Assembly (NCBI GenBank): GCA_964398055.1
Contig: CAYNLK010000001.1
Location: forward strand, 186,001 to 250,000
Source: CAYNLK01 sp964398055
Lineage (GTDB): Bacteria > Chloroflexota > Anaerolineae > 4572-78 > J111
Reading direction: 5' to 3'
Length of the DNA stretch: 64,000 nt
Shown here: positions 32,808-43,100 of the stretch, piece after piece
Numbering within the stretch: the stretch's first letter is position 1
How the letters are laid out: each line of letters opens with the position of its first letter
The notes under the pieces: generated by a model
Database searches by the model: none
What the model saw: the letters and a program-made list of their open reading frames with translations, nothing else
Told to the model about the DNA's origin: nothing
Program-made: the position numbers and the translations under genes

Positions 32808-35219
32808 TTGATGCCTGACCCCGAAACCAGTAAGTTGCAGTTGACTAAACTTGTCGAAGAATTACGCCATCAGGTCACTGCCCTCGAGTCCTCAGTGAGT
32901 GGACTGCAGGAAGAACGCCAGATTATTGAGAGGGGGCGCGATAATCTCCGCAAACTCATCGAGCAGCTCCCAATTGGGGTGCAGATCTTTGATCCCAGCG
33001 GTTTGTGCGTGGATGTTAATGATGCCCTGCTGCGTATCCTCGGCGTTAAGCAGCGCGATCAGTTGATTGGCCACTACAATTTGTTTACCGACGAACTGGC
33101 AGAACGAGTTGGGACCCGGGCGGCCGGATATGAAGCGTTGGCCGGTCGAGTTGTCCATCTGCCGGAGGTGGTGTTCGATTTCAATCAGGCCGACCCTCGT
33201 TTTAGCCGGACGGATGGCCAACGTATCCTGTCGATTACTTTTGCCCCTATTTTGGTCGGCGCCGGTGAAGTTACCCAAATTGTCGCCTTTAGTGAAGATA
33301 TTACAGAACGCCAGCAAGTCAAAGAAGAGTTGCGCACCACCGAAGAGCGGTTTCGCCAGGTAATTTCTTCTGTTAGTGATCATATTTACGTCAGCAAAGT
33401 CGATGACAAAGGGCATCGGATCAATCTTTATCTTTCGCCCCACGTCGAGGCAATGACCGGCTACCCCCACCAGAAATTCATAGAGGATTGGCGTTTTTGG
33501 CCCAATCACGTGATCCATCCCGATGACCGGGCCGCCGCCGCCGTTCAGGCGCAGCAGTTGGCTCAAGGGCACGATAGTGAGGTGGAATATCGCCTGGTGC
33601 GCGCCGATGGCAAGGTGATTTGGGTGCGTGACCGGGCCAGGGTAAAACGTGAAGGCAATGCCAACGTTATTTATGCCCTGGTAAGTGATATTACCACTCA
33701 TAAGCTGGTTCAGTTAGAGCGGGAATGGCTCACCAATGAGCTGCGCGACATCAACCAGCATCTGGATGAGCGCGTGAGAGCCAGAACAGCCGAACTGCAG
33801 GCTATTTTAGATGCGGCTGGAGAAGGCATTGTGGTCACTGATCTGGACGGCGTTATCCAGTATGTCAATCCGGCCCTGGAACAGTTGACCGGATTTAGTG
33901 AAGCCGAAGCTCTGGGCTATACGCCGCGGTTGTGGAGTAGCCATCACCATAATAAAGCCTTCTATGCCCAAATGTGGCAAACGATTCGCATGGGCCAAAC
34001 CTGGCGGGGGGAGGTTAAAAATAGGCGTAAAGATGGGACGTTCTACCATGCCTTATTGACGATAACCCCCATTCGCGGCCCGGATGGACAACCGTTTGGT
34101 TTTGTTGCTACCCAAAATGATATTACTCCTTTAAGAGAGATGGATCGACTTAAAAGTGAGTTTATCTCGACCGCCGCTCATGAATTACGCACCCCCTTGA
34201 CCTCAATCCAGGGTTTTAGTGAAATCCTCTTGACCCGGGAGTTGAATGCCGAGCGCCAAAATCGCTATTTAACCTTTATCAATCAACAGGCCAGGGCTTT
34301 GGCTGCCATCATCGATGATTTGCTTGATCTATCACGGCTTGAGGCCAAACAGAGTTTTGAAATAGCCGATGAATTGGTCAATCTCAAAGAAATTGCCGAA
34401 CAAACCGTTTTTGGTTTTCAGGAAAATAATCCCAAACATAGTTACTGTATCAAGGGCCCCGAGGTTTGGCCTTTAGTCAAGGGTGATCCGGCCAAGTTGG
34501 CTCAACTCTTCAAGAATCTCTTCAGCAACGCTACCAAATACTCTCCCCACGGCGGCGAGGTAACATTGGAGGTAAACGCCAGGCCGCAGTATGATTTGCT
34601 ACATTTGACCTTAACGGATCAAGGCGTCGGCATGACCCCGGAACAATTGTCGCACATATTTGACCGATTTTACCGGGCCGATACTTCTAATACGGCCATT
34701 GGCGGCACCGGCCTGGGTATGACCATCAGTCGGTTGCTTGTTGAGGGACATGGCGGAAAAATTTGGGTGGAGAGTGAGTATGGGGTTGGTACAACGGTTC
34801 ATCTGTTGCTGCCGCTACCGAATCGGGCCAGTTATATTCTGGTTATTGAGGATGACGAAGTATTGCGCGAGGTGCAGCAGCGCAGTTTGGAGTTACATAA
34901 CTTAACAGTTTTGGTTGCACCCGAGGGCAAAACCGGTTTAGAATTAGCCAGAACCGGTTTGCCAGACCTGATTCTGCTGGATTTGGCCTTGCCTGGAATG
35001 ACCGGATTTACGGTTTTGGATAAGTTGCAGGCTGATGAGCTGACCAGGAATATTCCCGTAATCATTACCTCAGCTATGGATAAGCCGGAAGATATCGAAA
35101 AAGCGATTGCCAAAGGGGTCTTTGACTACTTGGTTAAGCCGTACAGTATGAGTGACTTGACGGTTCGAGTTAATCGGGCCCTGGCAGAGACCCGGCGCGG
35201 CGTTTGGTCTTCAACTTAG
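32808..35219 (+). CDS. multi-PAS hybrid histidine kinase with C-terminal receiver
   Basis: An 803-residue cytoplasmic protein with an N-terminal coiled coil. PAS1 (~45-165: IGVQIFDPSGLCVDVNDALL) is followed by PAS2 (~175-300: SPHVEAMTGYPHQKFIEDW, a PAS_3-type fold with the PAC-like VRADGKVIWVRDRARV) and PAS3 (~330-445: GEGIVVTDLDGVIQYVNPAL). Then come HisKA (FISTAAHELRTPLTSIQGF), HATPase_c (NLFSNATKYSPHGGE; DQGVGM; GTGLGMTISRLLVEGHGG) and a receiver at ~680-795 (VIEDDEVLREV; phospho-Asp in LILLDLALPGM; KPYSM). The REC protein and winged-helix protein just downstream may take part in the same phosphorelay. Confidence 0.92.
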   Translation: MMPDPETSKLQLTKLVEELRHQVTALESSVSGLQEERQIIERGRDNLRKLIEQLPIGVQIFDPSGLCVDVNDALLRILGVKQRDQLIGHYNLFTDELAERVGTRAAGYEALAGRVVHLPEVVFDFNQADPRFSRTDGQRILSITFAPILVGAGEVTQIVAFSEDITERQQVKEELRTTEERFRQVISSVSDHIYVSKVDDKGHRINLYLSPHVEAMTGYPHQKFIEDWRFWPNHVIHPDDRAAAAVQAQQLAQGHDSEVEYRLVRADGKVIWVRDRARVKREGNANVIYALVSDITTHKLVQLEREWLTNELRDINQHLDERVRARTAELQAILDAAGEGIVVTDLDGVIQYVNPALEQLTGFSEAEALGYTPRLWSSHHHNKAFYAQMWQTIRMGQTWRGEVKNRRKDGTFYHALLTITPIRGPDGQPFGFVATQNDITPLREMDRLKSEFISTAAHELRTPLTSIQGFSEILLTRELNAERQNRYLTFINQQARALAAIIDDLLDLSRLEAKQSFEIADELVNLKEIAEQTVFGFQENNPKHSYCIKGPEVWPLVKGDPAKLAQLFKNLFSNATKYSPHGGEVTLEVNARPQYDLLHLTLTDQGVGMTPEQLSHIFDRFYRADTSNTAIGGTGLGMTISRLLVEGHGGKIWVESEYGVGTTVHLLLPLPNRASYILVIEDDEVLREVQQRSLELHNLTVLVAPEGKTGLELARTGLPDLILLDLALPGMTGFTVLDKLQADELTRNIPVIITSAMDKPEDIEKAIAKGVFDYLVKPYSMSDLTVRVNRALAETRRGVWSST

Positions 35220-35282
35220 TTGAAATTGCCATAATGTTGAAAAAAGCCTTCACAAATTCTCCCAAGGAGCGTTCAGGTTCTT

Positions 35283-35657
35283 ATGAAAAAAATCCTAATT
35301 GTGGACGACCAGGTCGAGGTCCGGGAGTTGGTTCAGGTCACCCTTGAGATTGGTGATTATCAAATCCTTTCCGCCGAAAATGGCCAGCAAGCCATTGAGA
35401 TAGCCCGGCTGGAACACCCCGACATAATTCTGATGGATATTATGATGCCCGGCAGTGATGTGGACGGTCTGGAGGCTTGCCGACGTCTCAAGGAAGATCC
35501 GGCTACCAGCGATATTACGATTGTCATGCTCTCGGCCAAAGGCCAGGAGAGCGACCTTGATGCTGGTTGGGCGGCCGGAGCCGACGACTATTTCACCAAG
35601 CCTTTTAGCCCTATTGCCCTGATTGAGAAGGTAGAGGAGGTGATGGAAGAAGGTTAA
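35283..35657 (+). CDS. stand-alone receiver (CheY-like) protein
   Basis: A 124-residue protein consisting only of a receiver domain: ILIVDDQVEVREL, phospho-Asp in IILMDIMMPGSDVDG, MLSAKGQ, DDYFTKPFSP. There is no output domain. It follows the hybrid kinase by 63 bp with an AAGGAG a little upstream. A free winged-helix DNA-binding protein lies 221 bp downstream, so REC and output may be separate halves of an OmpR-type system. Confidence 0.92.
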   Translation: MKKILIVDDQVEVRELVQVTLEIGDYQILSAENGQQAIEIARLEHPDIILMDIMMPGSDVDGLEACRRLKEDPATSDITIVMLSAKGQESDLDAGWAAGADDYFTKPFSPIALIEKVEEVMEEG

Positions 35658-35777
35658 AATGAAGCCGGCCCTGTTAACCGAAATAATCGACCGGTAAGTT
35701 GCGCCTGCAACCGGCGTTGCAGTTGGGCGATGGTAATTTGCCAGCCTGTCCGCCTCGGCCTGCCTGACCTTGAGTGG

Positions 35778-35833
35778 ATCTATGGAATCAGGACAGTGTT
35801 CCTATAGATTTCCAGGGTTAAGGATGTTATAAT
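35778..35833 (+). promoter_or_regulatory. extended -10 promoter with inverted repeat before the winged-helix gene
   Basis: TGTTATAAT at 35825-35833 is an extended -10 element 45 bp before ATG 35879. Upstream, ATCTATGGAA (35778-35787) and TTCCTATAGAT (35799-35809) form an inverted repeat with one bulge that could be an operator. The winged-helix gene therefore seems to have its own promoter. Confidence 0.55.
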
Positions 35834-35878
35834 GGCCTAAAAGTAGTTGATTAACAAGTTTAAGGCAGGAGGAATTGT

Positions 35879-36202
35879 ATGCCTGGTCAAGGAGCACAGC
35901 CGGAAATGGTTGAGGTTAAGGGGATAAAACTTGATGTCAAAAAGTCTACCCTCAAAAGAAATGGAACCGAAGTACACCTTACCCCAAAAGAAACAAAATT
36001 GATGCTCCTGCTCATGCAGAATGTTGGAAAGGTTGTCAGCCGCAGCGAATTGATGCAGGGTGTCTGGAACACTGAGTACCTGGGCGATACTCGCACATTA
36101 GACGTGCATATCTGCTGGTTGCGACAGAAAATAGAAGACAATCCTCGTATCCCTGAGCTTATTCTAACTCGTCGCGGCCAGGGTTACGAGCTGCGGCTGT
36201 AA
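35879..36202 (+). CDS. OmpR-type winged-helix DNA-binding protein without receiver
   Basis: A 107-residue protein with an excellent ribosome-binding site (AGGAGG, 6 bases). Almost the whole length is a Trans_reg_C winged helix: VEVKGIKLDVKKSTLKRNG, LTPKETKLMLLLMQNVGKVV, SRSELMQGVW, TRTLDVHICWLRQKIEDNP, LILTRRGQGYEL. The receiver domain that normally precedes this domain is missing and is not a frameshifted remnant, because the region upstream is non-coding. It ends at a strong terminator shared with the convergent gene at 36296. Confidence 0.92.
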   Translation: MPGQGAQPEMVEVKGIKLDVKKSTLKRNGTEVHLTPKETKLMLLLMQNVGKVVSRSELMQGVWNTEYLGDTRTLDVHICWLRQKIEDNPRIPELILTRRGQGYELRL

Positions 36203-36252
36203 AATTCCAACTGGTTACCAATAGCCTAACTTAACTTAGCCCAATAAGAAAA

Positions 36253-36286
36253 CGACCGGTGCCTCTGAAGCGCCGGTCGCTTTTTT
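36253..36286 (+). terminator. Rho-independent terminator after the winged-helix gene
   Basis: CGACCGGTGC / GCGCCGGTCG form a 10-bp stem (one G-U pair) with a 7-base loop, followed by CTTTTTTG. It lies between two convergent genes. Confidence 0.88.
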
Positions 36287-36295
36287 GTGAGCGCG

Positions 36296-38632
36296 TTAGT
36301 AGGGACGGAGATATCCCAGCGCCCTACTCTCCTCTGCATTCATCACCACCCGCAATAATCTACCCTGACTGGCCCGCGGCACATGAATCACTTTAATATA
36401 GTCACTGTAGACGCTATCTGATGGCAGCAGCTCAGCCAGGCAGTTTGGTGAGTCATTGAAAAATTCTTGATTGAAGACGACATTGGGGTTATCAGGGTAA
36501 AGCGACAGTGGATAAATTTTGCTTTCAACCAGATCCTGAAAAAAGTGGGTGCCGTAAGAAACCTCGGGGATGATGCCGTTACGGGCCACGGCAATTTCAA
36601 TGAGCATACGAGTATTGTAGATATCGGCGTAAGTCACCTTTACCCCCAGGTCGATATTGGAACTACCCCAACGACCCGGCCCCATTAAAATGAATCTTTC
36701 CCCCGCCAACCGTTTGTTGAGCCGGCCAATGGCGCGGGCAATCTCCAGGCGAACCGGGTTATCGGCAATCCGGCTGTAAGTGATCGGATTAACATAAACG
36801 ATATATTTTATTTGGTCGACAATACCGTGGGGCACCAGATGATTGGATGAAAAAATTTGATCCACTAATGGAATGTTGGCGGGCACTACAATATTTTGAT
36901 CCCACTCCTGATTACTGAGTGGCCGGCACTGCAACAGGCTAATCTTAAATTTGGGCTTCGGATAGTCGGGCATAAGCTGTACGGTGAATTCAATATCTAC
37001 CGGTCGCTGGTAATGCCGCTCCAATTTCTTGAGCATAGTTTTCATTAGCTTGACAAAGTCGGTGTTTTTGAGCAGGTTCTCAAAGGTGAGAATTAATTTT
37101 TCGGGGGCAATGGTTGTGCCCAGCGAAAACATCGGTTTGACGTAATCCCCTTCGTCCACCGAAGCCAGATATTGGAGGCCCGGAAAATCACCGGATAATA
37201 CATTCGTAATTGGTATCGTGGCTAGCGAATTTTCCTTAAGGTCAATGACATCCATGAATCGCTGCGAATATCGTTTTATCTCGGCGGCCCCCTTGACCGG
37301 TCGCAATAACGGGTGGCTCAGCCCGATCATGCGCGGATAATCCCGATCGACCCGCTCGACCGCCCGGGTACCCAGGCCAACTACAATTCGTAAAAAGCCA
37401 TCCTCTCGTTTGAGTTTGCTATTCCAAATAAAAGGATTCCGGCTAAAACCAACCCCGGCAACGTAGGGGAAAAAATAACGGCCATGCTGCTCGCCTTCCA
37501 CCTTTTGGATCAGGATCGCCATTCGTTCATCGTAATCATCCAGCCCTTGCATTTGTCGATAAAAGAGGGCATCAGGGCTGATGACACTGGCATAGACCTG
37601 GACAATGGCCCGGAGTAGAGCCGCCAGGTTCTCTTTGGCCGAACCCTGGTTAGGCAAAAAGAAGCTATCATATTTACCGGCAAAGGCGCTGCCGAAACTG
37701 TCTTCTAACAAACTGGAGGAGCGGACGATCAGGGGAGCTTTACCAACCTGTTTCAAAAGCTGGCTCAATTTTTCCACGGTCTCATCAGGAAAACGCCCCT
37801 GCAAGTAGACCTGACGGATGCGCGGGTATTCCAGTTCGATCTCTTCGCGGGTACGGTATTTCTGGCTGATGGTATATTCCAGGTTGTTGATCGCCTTAAA
37901 ATTGTAGTAAACGTCGCTGCCAATAAAGTACGTTTCGGGAATAGTGACACAGTTACTCAGGTCAACCTCATCGTTGCCATCGGGTTGGGTAATAATTTTG
38001 TAAGCCAGAAACATGCCGGCGGCTTTGCCACCAATTTTTCCTCGGCCAATCCGGCGGGCCTTGATTTCCTTTAAGTCGAAAATATCTATGAACTTCCTGG
38101 CAATCCGCACAAAGGCCAGTTGGTCGCTGACCAACCCCTTGAGCAACACCACAATTATTTCGCGGTAATGATGTTTGACCGTTTCAAACAAGTCAGGGGG
38201 ATAGTTGGCGTATTTTTCGCCCTGCTCAAAGAGAAGATACCAGGGCGCCAACTCCGGGTTGAAGGTCAGCAGAATTGGCTTGGGCTGCCCGGTTCTATTT
38301 TCGTTGACCGCGGTTTCAACCAATTCCTGAAATCGGCTAAACGGTAGGTTGTAGGCAAAGTAAAAATCGGTCAGGTAATCCCGGATAAGGCTCAGTCGCT
38401 CTTGCCATATTTCGACTGGTTCTTGATTGATCGGGTCATTCAACCCCTCGGCTCGCTGAGAGGCGATTGCTTTTTTTTCAACTTCCTCCTCCAAAATATC
38501 TGGATCGATGATACCTTTTACAAAAAGTTCGTGTCGCATCCGCGCCCGGATCTTTTTAGCCAGAATCGGATAATTGCTTAAGGTGAGGGTTAAATTTAAT
38601 ATTTTGGAACTTGACATGATCGAGGTGGGCAT
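36296..38632 (-). CDS. PEP/pyruvate-binding (PPDK N-terminal domain) protein
   Basis: A 778-residue cytoplasmic protein. The first ~190 residues are helical and unassigned. From ~195 the ATP-grasp-like PPDK_N/PEP-synthase nucleotide-binding domain is visible: GKIGGKAAGMFLAYKI, APLIVRSSSLLEDSFGSAFA, ILIQKVEGEQHGRYFFPYVA, VDIEFTVQ. The His phosphotransfer domain and the C-terminal PEP-binding barrel of true PPDK or PEP synthase are absent, so the complete dikinase reaction is unlikely. It probably phosphorylates or activates something else using ATP. It converges on the winged-helix gene and shares its terminator. Confidence 0.78.
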   Translation of the reverse strand: MPTSIMSSSKILNLTLTLSNYPILAKKIRARMRHELFVKGIIDPDILEEEVEKKAIASQRAEGLNDPINQEPVEIWQERLSLIRDYLTDFYFAYNLPFSRFQELVETAVNENRTGQPKPILLTFNPELAPWYLLFEQGEKYANYPPDLFETVKHHYREIIVVLLKGLVSDQLAFVRIARKFIDIFDLKEIKARRIGRGKIGGKAAGMFLAYKIITQPDGNDEVDLSNCVTIPETYFIGSDVYYNFKAINNLEYTISQKYRTREEIELEYPRIRQVYLQGRFPDETVEKLSQLLKQVGKAPLIVRSSSLLEDSFGSAFAGKYDSFFLPNQGSAKENLAALLRAIVQVYASVISPDALFYRQMQGLDDYDERMAILIQKVEGEQHGRYFFPYVAGVGFSRNPFIWNSKLKREDGFLRIVVGLGTRAVERVDRDYPRMIGLSHPLLRPVKGAAEIKRYSQRFMDVIDLKENSLATIPITNVLSGDFPGLQYLASVDEGDYVKPMFSLGTTIAPEKLILTFENLLKNTDFVKLMKTMLKKLERHYQRPVDIEFTVQLMPDYPKPKFKISLLQCRPLSNQEWDQNIVVPANIPLVDQIFSSNHLVPHGIVDQIKYIVYVNPITYSRIADNPVRLEIARAIGRLNKRLAGERFILMGPGRWGSSNIDLGVKVTYADIYNTRMLIEIAVARNGIIPEVSYGTHFFQDLVESKIYPLSLYPDNPNVVFNQEFFNDSPNCLAELLPSDSVYSDYIKVIHVPRASQGRLLRVVMNAEESRALGYLRPY

Positions 38633-38720
38633 CCCTTACCTGCTCCTGGGATTTGGCTTTTTGATATGATAGATGAGATTGAGGGTAAAGTCAATGGAGG
38701 TCTGGATTTAAAATAAGAAA

Positions 38721-38738
38721 CCCTGGCTTTGGCCAGGG
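38721..38738 (-). terminator. Rho-independent terminator after the FmdB-family gene
   Basis: CCCTGGC-TTTG-GCCAGGG is a perfect 7-bp stem. On the minus strand it is followed by TTTCTTATTTT, 34 bp after the stop of the zinc-ribbon gene. Confidence 0.8.
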
Positions 38739-38771
38739 GGATGGGGTAGATGCTGTGTTGCCGGGCAAGGA

Positions 38772-39050
38772 TCAGGCTTTTTCGGTACTCTTCTCGGTAC
38801 TTTTCTCGCCGGTGGCTTCTGATTTGCTTTCAGATTTTTCGCTTTTGGGGGTCGCGCCATTGGCGCTATTTCTGCCTTTACTGTCGGTTACATAGAAGCC
38901 ACTGCCCTTAAAAACAATCGCCGGCGCTGCGATCAGCCGCCGGGTTTTGGAATGCCCATTAGGGCAATCGGCTTTGGAAGCCTCACTGAAACTTTGACGT
39001 TTTTCAAATTTTACGCCACAGGTCAAACATTCGTATTCATAGATTGGCAT
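38772..39050 (-). CDS. FmdB-family zinc-ribbon protein
   Basis: A 92-residue protein from ATG 39050 (MPIYEYECLTCG), the usual family start; an upstream in-frame GTG at 39071 is less likely. CxxC (CLTC) and a second half CPNGH give a CxxC/CxxxH variant of the FmdB/CxxC_CXXC_SSSS ribbon. The tail is Ser/Lys/Glu-rich and low in complexity (KSEKSESKSEATGEKS). Related proteins are called putative regulatory proteins, but their function is not established. It lies 81 bp downstream of the DHH phosphoesterase gene on the same strand. Confidence 0.85.
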   Translation of the reverse strand: MPIYEYECLTCGVKFEKRQSFSEASKADCPNGHSKTRRLIAAPAIVFKGSGFYVTDSKGRNSANGATPKSEKSESKSEATGEKSTEKSTEKA

Positions 39051-39131
39051 AGCTGGACATCCTCTGATCACTAATTTCTAAACACGAGCAGTATTATACT
39101 ACAAAGTTGTTAGAATTGCATAAGAGATGAG

Positions 39132-40127
39132 TCAGTTTTTTGACTGATCTGTGGTTAATAATGCTTTTACTTTGGCGATTACGTCGGCCAAGACTTGATC
39201 CAAGTTGCCATTAACCGTTGCCCCGGCCGCAGACGGATGCCCTCCGCCGCCATATTCCGCCGCAATCTGGTTGATGGCAATTGAGCCGTCACTCCGGAGA
39301 CTAATCTTGACACGATTTCTTGAATTTTCTACGCCAAAAACCGTTACCCGCACGCTGCCAATTTCCTGGGCCAGGCTGGCAAAACCATCTAAATCTGCGC
39401 CTTTGACCCCGTAAGCTTTCATGGTCTCTTTGGTTAAGCTGTAATAGGCCAGTTGACCATTGGCCTCGGTTTTGATGGAATCAATCAGGCGTCCTTTAAG
39501 CCGCACCCGGTCCAGGGGATACTGCTGGTAGAGCTGGCTAAAAATATGGGCCGGATCGACCCCGGCGCGGAGCAGTTCGGCTGTAATCTGATGGGTTTGA
39601 GGACGCGTTTTCGGAAAGCGAAAGCTACCGGTGTCGGTCACGATGGCGGCATAGAGCGCCTGGGCCATGCTGGCAGATAACTTCCCCCCCATCGCCATAA
39701 TCAAATCATAGACCAATTCGGCCGTCGCCGCTGCGTCAATATCAACCACGGCCAGATCGGCAAAGTCGGTGGCGTCCGGATGATGGTCGATGCAAATTTT
39801 TGTCGCCTGGCTTTGGGCCAGGATCTTACCAACCTGGCCAATCCGTTCCCAGCCGCCTGAGGCGTCCAACACAATCACCACCTGAGCGGTTTGGACCAGC
39901 GCCGAATGCCTGGCCGGCGAGAAGCGCTTTATCCTTCGCTGTAGGTCCAGAAACCGAAATGCCTCCGGAACGGCGTCGCTATTCAGAATGGTTGCTGTTT
40001 TACCCAGACCGCGCAGGTGTTCTGCCAGGGCCAATTCCGAACCAAGGGCGTCACAGTCGGGATTGGTGTGCGAGGTGATCACAAATCTTTGGTTATTTTC
40101 TAGCAGGGGGATGATTTTTTGCCACAC
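39132..40127 (-). CDS. nrnA: DHH/DHHA1 phosphoesterase, NrnA-type (oligoribonuclease / pAp phosphatase)
   Basis: A 331-residue protein with a GTG start. DHH-family motifs are TSHTNPDCDALGSELAL, VIVLDASG, ICIDHHPDATDFADLAVVD (the DHH metal motif) and TDTGSFRFPKTR. The C-terminal DHHA1 domain contains EIGSVRVTVFGVENS and EYGGGGHPSAAGATV. NrnA proteins degrade nanoRNAs and dephosphorylate 3'-phosphoadenosine 5'-phosphate in the cytoplasm. Length and motif order match the family. It lies 21 bp downstream of the large hybrid kinase gene on the same strand. Confidence 0.9.
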   Translation of the reverse strand: MWQKIIPLLENNQRFVITSHTNPDCDALGSELALAEHLRGLGKTATILNSDAVPEAFRFLDLQRRIKRFSPARHSALVQTAQVVIVLDASGGWERIGQVGKILAQSQATKICIDHHPDATDFADLAVVDIDAAATAELVYDLIMAMGGKLSASMAQALYAAIVTDTGSFRFPKTRPQTHQITAELLRAGVDPAHIFSQLYQQYPLDRVRLKGRLIDSIKTEANGQLAYYSLTKETMKAYGVKGADLDGFASLAQEIGSVRVTVFGVENSRNRVKISLRSDGSIAINQIAAEYGGGGHPSAAGATVNGNLDQVLADVIAKVKALLTTDQSKN

Positions 40128-40148
40128 TCCGGCATTTATTCCTTTGGC

Positions 40149-43100
40149 TTAACGAGTTTTAGCCTCTTCTAAAGCCTGGCTAACGGCTTGAGCCATTTGG
40201 GTAATCGTTACCGGTTTTTGCAGCCACCTTACCCGCCCCTGACTTAGGGCTTTACCGGCTTCCGCCTGTAAGGGGTAGCCGGTTATAATGACCACGTTGA
40301 CGTCTGGATTTTCTGCTTTTAAGGCTTCAATTAGGGCCAGGCCATCCATCTCCGGCATCACCATATCGGTCAAGACCAGGGCAATTTCAGCCTTATGCCG
40401 GGCATAGATTTCAAGCGCTTGCCGGCTATTAGTTGAGTTGATGGTCCGGTAGCCTAATTCGGTCAGAATGATTTGATTGACCTCCAGCACATGTGGCTCA
40501 TCTTCTACCAGCAGGATCGTTTCACCGTGGCCACGCGGCATCTTCAGTTCCAGGCTCTCGCCTGTTTGGGCCTCGGCCTCAATCACCATAGGCAGGAATA
40601 TGGAGAACGTGGTACCCTGACCAGGCCGGCTGCTCACTTCGATGTAGCCCTCATGTTGTTTAACGATACCGTAGACCTGGGCCAACCCCAAGCCTGTCCC
40701 CTTGCCCCGTTCTTTGGTGGTGAAAAAAGGTTCAAAAATATGATCTTGAATCTCTTCAGGAATACCACTGCCGGTATCTGACACGGCTAACAAAATCCAG
40801 TCGCCGGGCGGTAAATCCGGGCATGGGGGTGATTGGTCCGGCTCCAGGGTGAGACAGGCCAACTGAAACCTTAACTCACCCCCGGCCGGCATGGCATCAC
40901 GGGCATTGACGGCCAGATTGGTCAGCACCTGTTGAATTTTCGTGGGGTCGGCTTTCACCACAAACTCGCCCGGCGTTACTTCCAGCACAATCCGGATGCT
41001 TTCCGGAATTGTTCTCTCCAGGAACTTAAGACTCTCTTTCAAAAAAGGCACCAGATCAAGCGTCTCCTGTTGGCTAACCGATTTCCGGCTGAAATCCAAG
41101 ATTTGACCGATCAAGTTGGCGGCTTGCCGGCCTGACTTCGTAATCTGGTTCAAATAAGATAATCCCGGTTCCGAGATATCCATCCGCATTTGCAGCAGTT
41201 CGGCAAAGCCAATGATCCCGGTCAACAGGTTGTTGAAATCATGGGCAATCCCGGCCGCTAATTGGCCGACCGCGGCCAGACGCTCCTGTTCCTGGGCCTG
41301 CTCCTGGAGCCGGCGGCTCTCGGTTACATCGTGTAACAGAAGCACCCACCCCCCGGCTTCGACCTCATCGGCCAGGGGCCGGCTGACCAATTCAAAAACG
41401 TGGGCTGAAGGCTGGTTTACTTTGATTTCGTGATACGGCCGAGCGGCCGGCTCGGGCTGCAACAGGGCATCCAGGGGTTTATCGCCCAAATGAGTCAAGA
41501 CGTCATGCTCCTTAACCCCGGCCAGTAGAGCCAGATACTCCTCAGCGGTGGGGTTTGCCAGGGCGATGCGTTGTTGGGCGTCGAGGAAGATAACCCCTTC
41601 CGGGACCGTGTCCATAATTTGCTGCACGCGACGGGCCTGTTTGCGGGTTCGCTCCAGTAGATGTAGTCGTTCCGCGGCGTTGCCCAGTTGCCGGCCAATC
41701 GCTTCAGCCAGGGCAACTTCTTCGGTTGTCCAGGTGCGGGGCGTGGGCGCGGCCAGAAAGATGGCCCCGATCCGTTTGCCGCCGGTCAAAATGGGGATAG
41801 ACAGCGAGGCCCGCAGGCCCAGTTCGGCGGCAAGTTGGATGAGCGACCTGACGGATGGAGGCACACCCTCGCCGGTCCAATCTTCAACGATGATCGGGCC
41901 GGAGAAACCCAGTTGGGCCGTTTGCGTGGCCTGAACGATTTTTTGCCCGGTTTCACTGCTCAGGCCGCGATAGGCCCGCTGCCCAACAACCCAGATACCG
42001 CCAATCTCTAAATTCAAGGCCTGAAGGGTGTGATCCAGCGCGGTTTCGGCCAGTTGCAGCATATCTGGAGCGGCCATCGCCGCAGCAATAACGGCATTGA
42101 GGGCCTCCTGCTGCAAAGCTCGACTCCGGGTCTCCTCGAAGAGTCGCCTGCGTTCAATAGCCAGGGCAATGGCATCCGCCACCTGGTCCAGCAAAGGTAG
42201 ATGGGCGGTGTTATAGCCGGTTGGATGACGCCAGGCCAGATTCAGCGCCCCCAATGTGCCGCGGCCAATCCGTAACGGCAGGCACAGCCGCGAGCGATAT
42301 CCGGCTTCATACAGCGCTTTTTCAACCGGAAACTTTTTTTCAGTAGCCAGGTCAGGGGTGCGGCGGTGGCGTCCGGCCAGGATATCTTTGGTCGCCGCCG
42401 AGTCTGATAAACGTCCCCGTAATTCAGGCTCTAACTCGCGGTTGAGCTGGTGCAGGGCTACCATCGTAAACCATTCGTTTTGTTCATCAAAGAGCACCAG
42501 GCTGACCCATTCACAGCCGGTGATCGTCCTCAGGCTGGCAGCGATGGTTGAGAAAACCTCGCTGATCTCTGGCGAGGCGTTGAGCGCCCGCAGAATATCC
42601 CGGGTCGATTCTAACTCTTCTGATCGCCGCTTGGCTCTGGCATGCAAAAACGCCTGGGCGACTAAATCGGCTAATTGGCTGGCAAAGGTAATCTCGTCCG
42701 GAGTCCATAATCGATTTGGCCCCACGTGTTCATAGCCAACCACGCCAATGACCTGGCCGTGCAGCCGCACCGGCACTTCAATGCTGGAGCTTATCCCCAA
42801 AGGTTGCCAGTAATCGGCGTTGAGTTCAGCCGTGCGGGCATCTTGGCTCACGTCAGCCGCATCCATCATCTGGACGGTTTCCAGGGCGGCAAAGTAAAGC
42901 GGATAGTCGGTGGCCCGCAACACCTGGCCGGCGCTATGTTTGCTTTCGGACCGTTCAAAGGTGGTTAAACTGCGCAGTTCGCGTCCATCCGGCGAGAGGC
43001 GCCAGATGTTGACTCGTTCCACCGCCAGGGCTTCAGCAGCAGTTTGCGTGATCAGGCTCAGCGCCTCCGACAGGCGCCCCTCGGCTGAAGCGCGGTGGGT

